A DNA stretch of 64,000 nucleotides, taken from positions 74,198,784 to 74,262,783 of the forward strand of contig CM070910.1 of assembly GCA_036417435.1 (NCBI GenBank), written 5' to 3'. The stretch comes from Inia geoffrensis. Taxonomy: Eukaryota; Chordata; Mammalia; Artiodactyla; Iniidae. The translations under genes were made by a program, and so were the position numbers. Positions 1-9,949 of this stretch are shown in pieces (the first letter of the stretch is position 1; every line of letters begins with the position of its first letter). Under the pieces are notes generated by a model. That model saw only the letters and a list, made by a program, of their open reading frames with translations, did no database searches and was not told the origin of the DNA.

Positions 1-1306
1 TATAGAAGTTGTGGTACATCCCTACAATGGAATATCACTCAACAATGGAATTCAATGGCCACAGACCTGTAGCAGCATAATGAGTGGATTTAGTTACGAT
101 GATTCTAAGTGAAATAAGTCACACAGAAAAAGAAACATCATAAGATATCACTAATACCGGGAATGTAAACACGGCTACGCGTGAACTGCATTACAAAACA
201 CAACAGAGTCTCACATTTGCAAAAGAAACTTAGGCTTGCTTAAGGGGAAAGGAGAGTCGGGAGGCTGCATAAAACCAGAGGTTGACATTAGGCCAGATAC
301 CATTCCATAAGCCAAATATATATTAGACAATACCTACTCCTCGCTCAACCAAATGGACTCAACACCCCGTATTCAAAACCTAGGAATATACCTGACTGTG
401 AAGAAACTTAAAACCCATACATTTATAGGTCTCCATAAGAAAATCACTTGTGTACAGCAGCATACACACAGCAGTGTAAATAAGCTAAATCCCCTTATAA
501 AAATAAATTTGAAAAGGAAAACACAAGGACTGTCAAATAGAGAGAAATTCTTCAATAACTCCTTCAGGTCTTGTGAGGAATCTTGGATTTACCACCTCTA
601 CATCCACAGCTGGGGGAGAGATAAGGCTGGACACTTGGGGCTGATACTATTGGTGAGGGAATGCAGACCCATTGAGGTAATGGTGCATGGTTCCCATTCC
701 ACGTGTCCCAAATCTCCACGTTTAAAGGATTTATGCTTCAGCCAAAATACACATGGAAAACCCAGAATATGGTCCACGAAGTGACCAGGCAAAATTTCTA
801 AAACTCTTCGCCATTTTCACCCCCTGACACTCGAGTTCGCCGTTCCAGATGCAATATTAACATTCTCCCCACTTGGAGAGTCAGTGCCTTTGACCTCTTG
901 TTTGGCACAGATTGCAATTTCTGTGGAAGATGAACAGGAATAAGGAGAACCAATGAGTGGCTAACTCGTTGTGTTTGGACGGGCACATTGAACTCTGATT
1001 TCCCTACAGGAAGAAGAATTCACCAAAGGCTCAGCGTGCCATTTCGGAACGAGATTAGGTCCTGAAGCAATTCTTCAGGTTTGCGGTCAGCTCACAAGAA
1101 AGCGAGTTGAGAAAAGGAGATTTTTGGCACTGTAACTCACAATCCTGCAGGGTTCCAAATGACCCCTATCATCCAAAAATTTATTGAAGGAAGGCTGTAA
1201 ACAGGACTTGAATAGGACGCAGAATTGCAGAAAACAGATGTTAGGTGTTAGATAAGAATTGCTCTGAAAGCGTAGGAAAAGAGGCAGCAGTTCGACAGTG
1301 ATGCAC
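1..1306 (+). repeat. Satellite monomer, partial (palindrome lies off the left edge)
   Basis: This is the last three quarters of a 1.74 kb satellite monomer. Window base 1 aligns with base 1738 in the next monomer, so the period here is about 1,737 bp. It holds the second half of the L1-derived segment, with its A-rich tail near 500-525, and the complete non-L1 segment from about 526 to 1306. It is close to the consensus of the main array, with scattered substitutions. No gene is seen in it; an apparent 143-codon frame from 353 is not preserved in other monomers. Confidence 0.93.
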
Positions 1307-3042
1307 TTGGCCAAAAAGGGCGTATGCGTTCTTTCCTGAATATATTCAGGAAAAAACGCATACGCCCTTTTTGGCCAACCAAGCAAGCCTGCAATGGAAA
1401 TCCGCACTACAAGGAAGTCTCACGTCCCACCGATCAAAAGGGCCCTCCGAAAAAAATGTAAAATCCAGAGAGGCATGACAGGCCATGGAGAACCGGCAGC
1501 CTTGTTATGCTGATGGGCGGGATGTGAATTTCCAACAGCCACTCTAGAGAAGTGGATTGTGTTTCCTGGAACAAAGATAAAACCAAGCTAGAGAGCCTAG
1601 GGCACTTCCACTTATGGTGCTATAGATTCGGAAAATTTAAATGAAAAAGACACAGCCACACCAAAGTTTGGGGCTTCTCTGTGTACGGGAACCTTGGCTA
1701 TGGTACAACTTCAATAGCCCAGAAAGAGAAAAATGGATATAGAAGTTGTGGTACATCCCTACAATGGAATATCACTCAACAATGAAATCAATGGCAACAG
1801 ACCAGTAGCAGCATAATGAGTGGATTTAGTTACGATGATTCTAAGTGAAATAAGTCACACAGAAAAAGAAACATCATAAGATATCACTAATACCGGGAAT
1901 GTAAACAAGACTACGCATGAACTGCATTTCAAAACACAACAGAGTCTCACATTTACAAAAGAAACTTATGCTTGCTTAAGGGGAAAGGTGAGTGGGGAGG
2001 CTGCATAAAACCAGAGGTTGACATTAGGACAGATACCATTCCATAAGCCAAATATATATTAGACAAGACCTACTCATTGCTCAACCAAATGGACTCAACA
2101 CCCCATATTCAAAACCTAGGAATATACCTGACTATGAAGAAAATTATAACCCATACATTTATAGGTCTCCATTAGAAAATCATTTGTGTACAGCAGCATA
2201 CACACAGCAGTGTAAATAAGCTAAATCCCCTTATAAAAATAAATTTGAAAAAGAAAACACAAGGACTGTCAAATAGAGAGAAATTCTTAAATAAGTCCTT
2301 CAGGGCTTGTGAGGAATCTTGGATTTGGCACCTCTACATCCACAGCTGGGGGAGAAATAAGGCTGGACACTTGGGGATGATACTATTGGTGAGGGAATGC
2401 AGACCCTTTGAGGTAATGGTGCATGGTTCCCATTCTACAGGTCCCAAATCTCTACATTTAATGGATTTATCCTTCAGCAAAAATATGCATGGAAAACCCA
2501 GAATATGGCCCACGAAGTGATCAGGCAAAATTTCTAAAACTCATCGCCATTTTTGCCCCATTGTACTCGAATTCGCCTTTCCAGATGCGATATTAGTATT
2601 CTCCCCACTTGGAGAGTCAGTGCCTTTGACATCTTGTTTGGCACAGTTTGCAATTTGCGTGGAAGATGAACAGGAATAAGGAGAACCAATGCGCGGCTAA
2701 CTCGATGTGTTTGGACGGGCACATTGAACTCTGATTTCCCTACAGGGAGAACAATTCACCAAAGGCTCAGTGTGCCATGCCGGAACGAGATTAGGGCCTG
2801 AAGCAATTCTTCGGTTTTGCGGTCAGCACACAAGAAAGCGAGTTGACAAAAGGAGATTTGGGGCACTGTAATTCACAATCCTGCAGAGTTACAAATGTCC
2901 CCTATCATCCAAAAATTTATTGAAGGAAGGCTCTGAAGAGGACTTGAACACGAGGCAGAATTGCAGAAAATAGATATCAGGTGGTAGATAAGAATTGCTC
3001 TGAAAGCATAGGAAAAGAGGCAGCACTTCGAAAATGATGCAC
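1307..3042 (+). repeat. Satellite monomer, full length (1,736 bp)
   Basis: A complete monomer in palindrome phase. The 72-bp inverted repeat at 1307-1378 has one arm mismatch (C at 1331). It is followed by the L1-derived part to about 2265 and the unassigned part to 3042. It is moderately diverged from the homogeneous array, less so than the monomers next to the island at 4.9-9.9 kb. Nothing in it looks like a functional gene. Confidence 0.93.
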
Positions 3043-4065
3043 TTGGCCAAAGAGGGCATATGTGTTTTTTCCTGAATATATTCAAGAAAAAAAGCATATG
3101 CCGTTTCTGCCCAACCAAGCAAGCCTGCAATGGAAATCTGCAGTAAAAAGAAGTCTGACTTCCCACCGCTCTACAGGGCCGTCTGAAAAAAGTGGAAAAT
3201 TCAGAGAGGCCGGACAGGCCATGGAGAACCGGCAGCCTTGTTATGCTGATGGGCGGGATGTAATGTGCCAACAGCCACTCTGGAGAACTGTATGGTGTTT
3301 CCTGGAACAAAGAAAAAAACAAGCTAGAGAGCCTAGGGCACTGCCACTTATGGTGCTATAGATTCGGAAAATTTAAATGAAAAAGACAAAGCCACACCAA
3401 AGTTTGGGGCTGCTCTGTTTACGTGAACCTTGACTATGGTACAACTTCAATAGCCCAGAAAGAGAAAAATGCATATAGCAGTTGTGGTACATACCTACAA
3501 TGGAATATCACTCAACAATGAAATCAATGGCCACAGACCAGTAGCAGCATAATCAGTGGATGTAGGTACAATGCTTCTAAGTGAAATAAGTCACACAGAA
3601 AAAGAAACATCACAACATATCACTAATACCGGGAGTATAAACACGGCTCCACATGAACTGTGTCACAGTTAGTAATTTCTGTAGAAGATGACCAGGAATA
3701 AGGAGATCCAATGAGGGAGTAACTCTATGTGTTTGGACGGGCACATTGAACCCTGATTTCCCACGAGGGAGAAGAATTCACCAAAGTCTCAGCGTGCCTT
3801 GCCAGAACCAGGTTAGGGCCTGAAGCAATTCTTCGGTTTTGCAGTCAGCTCACAAGGAAGCTAGTTAAAAAAAGGAGCTTTTTGAACACTGTAATTCACA
3901 ATCCTGCACAATTACACATGACCCCTATCATCCAAAAATATATTGAAGGAAGGCTGTGAAGAGGACTTGAACGCGAGGCAGAATTGCAGAAAACAGATTA
4001 CCGGTGGGAGATTAAAATTGCTCTGAAAGTAAACGAAAAGAGGCAGCACTTTGACAATGATACAC
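3043..4065 (+). repeat. Satellite monomer with a 714-bp internal deletion
   Basis: The palindrome at 3043-3114 is followed after only 1,023 bp by the next one at 4066. Sequence runs normally through the L1-derived part to about 3664, then jumps directly to the stretch that normally lies 714 bp further on (the CACAGTT...AATTTCTG region of the unassigned half). The missing piece is the 3'UTR end of the L1-derived part plus about half of the other segment. The palindrome is degraded, with several arm mismatches. Confidence 0.9.
3655..3680. other. Deletion junction inside a satellite monomer
   Basis: In monomer 1307-3042 the sequence CACAGTTTGCAATTT lies 1,335 bp after the palindrome start. Here the matching sequence lies only 621 bp after the palindrome start, directly after the L1-derived GAACTG stretch. 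The breakpoint can be placed only to within about 10 bp because these bases are similar on both sides. Confidence 0.8.
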
Positions 4066-4860
4066 TTAGCCAAAAAGGGCGTATGTGTTTTTTCCTGAAT
4101 ATATTCCAGAAAAAACGCATACACTCTTCTTGGCCAACAAACAAGCCTGTAATGGAAATTTGCACTACAATGAAGTCTCACTTCCCACCGCTTTAAAGTG
4201 TCGTCTGAAAAAAGTGTAAAATCCCGAGAGACAGGACTGGCCATGGAGTACAGGGAACTTGGTTATGCTGATTGGCGGGATGTAAATTGCCAATGAGTAC
4301 TGTGGAGATGTGTATGGTGTTTCCTGAAACATCTAAAAATCAAAGCCACAGAGCCTAAGGCACTTCCACTTATGGCCCTATAGCTTAGGAAAATTTAAAG
4401 GAGGAAGACACAGCCACCCCAATATTTAGGACTGATGTGTTTTCAGCAATGTCCACTACAGTACAACTTATATATCCTGGACAGAAAAAAATGGATAAAG
4501 ACCTTGTGCTTCTTTTGTATAATGAAATATCACTCAACAGTGATATTAATGTAATCAGGCCTGTAGAAGCAAAATGAATGGATTCCAGTACGATGATTCT
4601 ATGTGAAATAAGTCACACAGAAAAAGAAAATTATTATAAGTTATCACTAATAAAGGGAATGTAACTTGGCTACACATGAACTGAATTACAAAACAGAACA
4701 GAGTCTCACTTTTAGGAAACAATCTTATGCTTTTTTTAAGGGGAAAGTTGAGTTGGGGTGCGTCATAAAACCAGAGATTGAAATTAGCCCAAAAAACATT
4801 CCATAAGCCAAGTATGTAATAGACAGGACCTGCTCCTTGCTCAAAGAAATAAACTCAACA
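4066..4860 (+). repeat. Satellite monomer, diverged, truncated by the island
   Basis: The palindrome at 4066-4137 is imperfect. The L1-derived part continues to ACTCAACA at 4853-4860 (monomer offset about 795) and then stops, where L1 sequence of a different subfamily begins. This copy is much more diverged than those further left. It keeps L1-like bases that the homogeneous array has lost, for example ACAATGAAGT near 4167 and GGATAAAGA near 4493. Confidence 0.9.
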
Positions 4861-5613
4861 ATGAAGTATCACCTCACACCTGTTAGAATGGGCATTATCA
4901 GAAATTCTGCAAACAACTAATGCTCGAATGGTGTGGAGAAAAGGAAACCTCTTCCACTATTGTTGGGAATGTAAATTGATACAGTTACAATAGAGAACAG
5001 CATGGAGGTTCCTTAAAAACTAACCATAAATTACCATATGATCCAGCCATCTCACTCCTGGGCATGTATCCAGAAAAAAAAACAAAAATAAAGAGGAGGC
5101 TTTCACCACAAAGTTCATTGCATCACTATAATAGCCAGGTAATGGAAGCAACCTAAATGTCCACAGACACATGAATGCATAAAGAGATGATACATATATA
5201 AAATGGAATATTACTCAGCCATAAGAATGAATGAAGTTGGATCATTTGTAGAGATGTCAATGGATCTAGAGACTGTCATAGAGAGTGAAGTATGTCAGAA
5301 AGAGAAAAACAAATATTGTATATGAATGCATATATGTGGAACCTAGAAAAATTGTGCAGGTGAACCAGTTTGCAAGGCAGAAATAGAGCAACAGATGTAG
5401 AGAAAAAAAACATATGGACATCAAGTGGGGAAAGCTGTGGGGGTTAGGTGGTGGGAGGAGTTGAGAGATTCAGATTGGCATTTATATGTATAAAATAGAT
5501 AACCAATAGATAAATAGATAACCAAGTGTAAAATAGATAACCAATAAAAACCTGCTGTATAAAAAACTAAAATATATTTCAAAATTTAAAAAAACAATTA
5601 AAACAGAAAAAAA
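4861..5613 (+). mobile_element. LINE-1 3' end, 5'-truncated
   Basis: This is a fragment of a LINE-1 retrotransposon in sense orientation: the last few hundred bases of ORF2 followed by the 3'UTR. Recognisable L1 landmarks are ATGAAGTATCACCTCACACC at the start, GGGAATGTAAATTGATACAG near 4967, TGGAATATTACTCAGCC near 5203, GTGGAACCTAGAAAAAT near 5336 and the tail motif CCTGCTGTATAAAAAA near 5552. An A-rich tail follows to about 5613. The tail form is typical of cetartiodactyl L1. The coding part is far too short and too substituted to make protein. At 4861 it joins a broken satellite monomer whose own L1-derived sequence is related to it. Confidence 0.92.
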
Positions 5614-5741
5614 AGGTTCTTCCCTTCACATACGTGCATTTATATGAATACATTATTTCCATGCTTATATCTGTAAATACAAAAAAAGAAGAATAAAATC
5701 TACCTAGAACCCAAAATAAAGAAAAAAAAAAAAAAAAAAAA
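5614..5741 (+). other. A-rich flank with a second poly(A) tract (possible L1 3' transduction)
   Basis: About 100 bp of AT-rich sequence follows the first L1 tail and ends in AATAAA at 5715-5720, then 20 uninterrupted A at 5722-5741. This arrangement is what a 3'-transduced flank looks like when an L1 transcript reads through its own signal to a downstream one. AAACTAAACA at 5739-5748 resembles AAACTCAACA at 4851-4860 (9 of 10), a candidate target-site duplication. An independent retrotransposed fragment is equally possible. Confidence 0.4.
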
Positions 5742-7099
5742 CTAAACAGAACCCACCAGTTACACAGAGGAAAACAGTATCAGGGCACTTGCTCCAGTTG
5801 TAAACAATTCTGAAGTTGGTCAGTGAGGGGAATCATCTCCCATTCAACAAGCAGCCCCCACGCAACAAGTGTCCTCATTGTAAAGCTGGGGGACTGTGCC
5901 GAGACCTCTGTGAGTAAACGTGAGCTGAGGTCCAGGCCAGCTGCTGCTGAACTGTTCCCACCCTTCCCAGGTAAAACACCTGAATATGTGCAAGGACTTG
6001 AAAGCCTAGAGGAAGGGCCGTGGAGCCACACAAGCGACAGCATGCCGGCCGACTTGGTGCCTGCAGGCTAGCCAGGATGGTCCTGGCCTTGGGTGCTCTT
6101 CTGGAAGCCTTCCATTTCCCTGCCTGAGAAACCCCTCCTGTCCCGCCCCCACTGCTTTTTTTCTTCCCTCACCTCTGCCCAGGGAGAAATTCCAGCAGCA
6201 GTTATAGGTGACACATCCTCTTATTTAGCAGGTGGCAGCCTGGAAACTGCTGCAGAAAGTCCAGCAGAGCCCAACTCACACTAGACCTCTCACAAAGCCG
6301 TGGCCTCTCAATCCCTCCCACCAGCCCAGCCCCGAGACTAATGACAGGGCAGAGAATATGGTGTCAGGCAGAGCTGCAGGGGCTCTTGCTGCCTGGTGCG
6401 GTGTTTATATTGACCTCAAAACATGCACACCTGGGGAGGGCTGGCCCGACTGGTCAGGCTGCACAGATCAGCCAATCCTCACTACTCAGGGGCTCACAGT
6501 TGCAGAAAATTGACCTTGCTGAACGGGCCATCTCCAAGCAACAGGTGTAGGCTCTTGAAAGTCCGGATACACAAGGGGCTGCAGCTCTGGCTTGTTTTCT
6601 AATCATTTTATCTGGCCCATGAGTGGGAGACAGCTTCAAGAAAATCGTCTCCTAATGAGAGGGACACAGAAGTCAGGGAGAGGAGGGGTCAGTGGTGGCT
6701 GGAGGCAGCGGCTTGGTGCCCTGGGTGCAGTGGAAGTGTCTGGAAGACCAGGCAGAGGGAGGCCCTGCAGAGTGATGCCCAGGGTCACAGACATGTCGGA
6801 GCTGCTGTTTGTTAGTTCAAGTCCTGCTCTGAGGTGCTCTGTGTCAGCTCTGAGAGACAGGTGAGCTGAGGTTGCTCTGCAATGAGGGCTATGTGCACGG
6901 TTCCTCTTTGCCCAGCCCTGCCACGGTACCTGCAAGGGTAGATCTGTATCCTGGGAGGGGCTTGACCAGGAGAGCCCAATGAGCTGGGGTGGGGGTGAGG
7001 TACCTGCCCAGGTGAGCTCCATATCCTGGTAATTGCCTGACCACGAGAGACTAATGGGGCGCTGGAGACCTGGTAAAGGATGTCAGGACAGTCAGTTAT
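5742..7099. other. GC-rich non-satellite sequence, unassigned
   Basis: This is single-copy-looking sequence with higher GC than the satellite. Short open frames exist on both strands (for example 6636-7022 on minus and 6232-6513 on plus), but I see no recognisable domain, no splice-site pattern I would trust and no similarity to the satellite or to L1. It lies directly upstream of the retroviral pol remnant, so part of it could be decayed proviral leader, LTR or gag, but no motif supports that. Confidence 0.5.
6925..7065. repeat. Imperfect 74-bp tandem duplication
   Basis: Two adjacent related units begin GGTACCTGC at 6925 and 6999. Both continue through CTGTATCCTGG or CCATATCCTGG, then TTGACCAGGAGAG or CTGACCACGAGAG, then a run ending in an AATG(A/G)G(C)...CTGG motif. 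They are diverged but clearly collinear. Short direct repeats of this size occur in retroviral U3 regions, but nothing else here proves an LTR. Confidence 0.6.
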
Positions 7100-8075
7100 G
7101 CCACCGAGGGTATACCTCCAGTAGTTCCTAATTCCTACACACTGCTAGTCATTCTACCAACCACCAGGACATGGTGTTCTGTATTAGACTTCAATGATGC
7201 CTTCTTTTGTATTCCATTAGCCCCAGAGTCACAAGAAATTTTGCCTCGTGACTGGCAGGACTCAACATACAACAAAAATAATACTGCTGGGCCGCCTCGC
7301 CCCAAGGGTATAAAAATTCCCACACCATCTTTGGGAAAGCTTAGCTAAAGACCTAAAAGTTCTACCTCTGGAAAAGGAAACCCTTCTTCAATATGCAGAC
7401 ACCAATCTGATCGCCAGCTCTACAAAGGAGGCCTCTGAACTACCAAGCCAATATAGGATAGAAGTTGTCCAAGAAAAAGCTCAAATATCACACACTAAGG
7501 TGACCTGCCTGGGCTTCATTCTCACAGAAGGTCTGAGAAGCCCATCCCAGGAAAGGGAAGAAACCATTTGCGGCCTTAGCCCTTCTAAAAGTAGAAGACA
7601 GCTTAGGAGTTCCTGGGGAGGCTGGGGTTTGCTGCATCTGGATCCCGAACTACAGTCTAATAGCTGGGCCTCTATATGAAACACTGAAAGGAAAAGATGA
7701 TGATCCTTTTGAATAGAATCCAGAAGTGGTCTTTCAAGAATGGAAAGAGCGGTCAATTCAGACCCTTGACCTGGAACTCCCTAATTTAGCTAAACCCTTT
7801 GACCTTTACATTCCTGGTGAAAGGTGAATCGCCATTGGAGTATTAGTGCAAAAACTGGGACCACTTGAAAAGGAACAACGCAAGAATGCATTCCAGGTAG
7901 GATAAACTACGGTCACCAAGGGGCTTGGTCCACCACCACATCTGGCCAGGATACTGGCAGTATCTAAAAACCTGGAAATCAGCAGCCTGAAAAGCCACCT
8001 CCCTCCTAAGGGAAAAGGACCCCATGTGTTGATCCTAACCACCAAACATGCCCTGAGGTTGCAGGGTTCGCTCCA
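7100..8075 (+). pseudogene. Endogenous gammaretrovirus-like (ERV1) pol remnant, reverse transcriptase region
   Basis: This is a decayed fragment of an old retroviral pol gene: reverse transcriptase fingers/palm through thumb and connection. In + frames one can read VPNSYTLL, then VLDFNDAFFCIPLAPESQ (palm, first catalytic Asp region) near 7180-7235. LLQYADTNL near 7383-7410 marks where the active-site YxDD box should be; its last Asp is replaced. CCIWIPNYSLIAGPLYETLK lies near 7628-7690 and a LAKPFDLYIPG connection segment near 7790-7825. The order and spacing match gammaretroviral pol. The reading frame changes at least near 7335-7345 and 7530-7630, and there are in-frame stops (for example near 7716 and 7827), so it is non-functional. 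RNase H and integrase are not recognisable. Confidence 0.85.
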
Positions 8076-8845
8076 TGGGCACACTGACCTCGAGTGAGGA
8101 GACCCTCCAACTCCAACCTCCAGAAGGACAACTGGGGGCAACGGGATCCCATGGCAACTCGTGTAACCATCACTTTACCTGGAATTTTTCTCAGAAAACA
8201 ACAAGTGTGTCAAAAAAGAGTAGACTACTGCTTTCAGGGCTTACTGCACCCAGAGGGGAGCTAATAAGCTTGGCAGGGGAACCATATATCACATTGTCAC
8301 CATAGAAAAGCCTACAGCCACCGTGGTGATGGTGGCCAATGAGACCAGCTGCAGTCCTGGCTACCTCAAAAGGCTGTTGACTCAGTGTCCATCATGGTCT
8401 TGGATCACCACTGACCCTGGACTGACTGGGAGTTGAGCAGGCAAGGCTCTGACACCTGGTACTGTTTTTACATTAATTCAGGGGCCTAATTGAAGAAAAC
8501 AAAGACTGCTGGTCAGAGCATCTAGGCTGGCAGAAACGGTCAGCCTAAGGTGGCTTAACAAATGTGCGGTGGGGTAAAACCTGCCTCCACATTGTCTCTG
8601 CACATCCCTTTCCTGTACCCTTAAAGGTCATTAGAATCTATAACACTTCCAATGCTGGTACTCAGGTGGACGAGCAGGGAGGTAGCAGCTCTGGGGACAA
8701 TGAATCTCACCTGGAGGCTGCTGGGGAGAAGTTCTGACCCTCACCCCCGGGTATGAGGGCTCCTAACTCAGCACTCAGCAGTTACAGAAGAGGGGTCTGC
8801 ACACTCAGCACTCCAAGAATGAGGAACGGGACAAAAGGCAGAGGA
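8076..8845. other. Sequence between pol remnant and putative LTR, unassigned
   Basis: Non-satellite sequence follows the pol remnant. Integrase and envelope landmarks are not recognisable in any frame, so this is either badly decayed provirus or unrelated sequence. Short frames such as 8075-8305 on plus carry no motif I know. A purine-rich run, ACAAAAGGCAGAGGAGGG, at 8831-8848 could be a polypurine tract. Confidence 0.4.
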
Positions 8846-8848
8846 GGG

Positions 8849-9335
8849 CTTTGTCACCAGCAAAGCCCATTAAAAATCCTTGGGAGATAAAAATAGAATC
8901 TGGGCAATAAAATAAAGTCTAACCTTTGTTATCCTTTGTGATTTGTCTAATTTCAAGTGCTCCTAGGTTCCCGCATGCAGAGCTGCCACACCCGGCACTT
9001 CAGACCAGATTTCCTACTGCAGAATGGCTGGGTCGACACTTCAGCTCCTGGGGCCCAGTGCAGGCTCCAAGATATAGAGCCTGAGCTGCATCCAACCCGG
9101 CCTCTGAGAGCTCCGCTCCCTCCCTCCCACTGACTCTGACAGGACCTGTACACAGCAGGCCAACACACAGCCTGTGGGGTAGCGCATTCTCTCACTTCTC
9201 CATTCTCTGATCAAAATATAGTTTCCTTTGCTTCTGAACCAAACTCAGTCTCGATCTGTTGGCTCCAATGACACTGGGCAGGGGGATACTTGTTGGGGTC
9301 CATTGTGGAGGATCAGTAACAGAAATTGATAACAT
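8849..9335 (+). mobile_element. Possible ERV LTR (weak)
   Basis: A purine-rich tract at 8831-8848 is followed by AT-rich sequence with overlapping AATAAA signals at 8906-8916, then GT-rich sequence (CTTTGTTATCCTTTGTG), as in an LTR R region. It lies downstream of pol on the same strand, where a 3' LTR would be expected. No matching second LTR is seen in the window and no clean TG...CA ends can be fixed, so the call and limits are tentative. Confidence 0.25.
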
Positions 9336-9650
9336 TGTAACTTCAATAAACAGATGTGTGAGCCAAACTGTAATTAACATAGAACAGTGTATAAGGCTCG
9401 GGCAAAATAAGATGTTTCTAACACTTCCATTTTATATTTCCATCATTCTATTATAAGCAAGTTCAGTGAAAAGATTTGTCTTATTTGTCAGGTCAATATT
9501 AGAGAAATGAAGTGATTTCTTTCCAAGGATGCACATCTAATAATCTTGGTTAAAGCTTCAATCTTGTTTTAAATGCTTTTCCATTGAAAATTATACCTCT
9601 GTTTCAGCTCCCCCATTTCTGAGAAGTATAAAATATTATAATTTATTATT
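9336..9650. other. AT-rich spacer, nothing recognised
   Basis: AT-rich non-satellite sequence with no gene, RNA gene or repeat that I can identify. It leads directly into an L1 3'UTR fragment. Confidence 0.5.
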
Positions 9651-9816
9651 ACCAAAGGGGAAAGTGGGAGGAGGGATAAATTAGCAGTTTGGGATTAACA
9701 CATACACACTGCTATGTATAAAGTAGATCATCAGCAAGGAACTACTATATAGCATAGGGAACTACACTCAATGTTTTGCAATAACGTATAAGGGGAAAAA
9801 ATCTGAAAAAGAATAG
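9651..9816 (+). mobile_element. LINE-1 3'UTR fragment
   Basis: A short, sense-strand piece of L1 3'UTR. Landmarks are CCAAAGGGGAAAG near 9652, GGGATAAATTAGCAGTTTGG near 9673, the ACATACACACTGCTATGTAT stretch near 9700, CTATATAGCATAGGGAACTA near 9745 and ATCTGAAAAAGAATAGATAT near 9800. It is of the L1 type with the 'tatagcacagggaact' tail, different from the tail at 5552. It is homologous to the 3'UTR-derived part of the satellite monomer and gives an internal reference for that relationship. Confidence 0.85.
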
Positions 9817-9949
9817 ATATTTTTATTGACATCATCTATCAATGACAGTTAAAATGTAACCTAAGGGAAGCCGTTGGTGAGTGCTTCTGACCCTGACGGC
9901 ATCAATCATCTAAAGTTCGCACTCTGCTTACATCCCAAGGCCCAAGGTG
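9817..9949. other. Short spacer before the satellite resumes, nothing recognised
   Basis: About 130 bp with no similarity to the satellite or to the neighbouring L1 that I can see. Satellite homology becomes detectable from roughly 9950, just upstream of the palindrome. Confidence 0.5.

Noticed and set aside
4861..5613. Functional L1 ORF2
   Set aside because: Only the last part of ORF2 is present, with stops and substitutions; it is a 5'-truncated fragment.
5739..5748. Firm target-site duplication for the whole L1 unit
   Set aside because: The match is 9 of 10 in A-rich sequence and satellite does not continue after it, so it is kept only as a possibility.
5780..7022. Host exons in the GC-rich stretch
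   Set aside because: Several short frames overlap on both strands with no recognisable domain or consistent splice signals; there is no positive evidence for a gene.
8849..9335. Complete 3' LTR
   Set aside because: A polyadenylation signal and a purine-rich tract are present, but there are no defined terminal repeats and no partner LTR.
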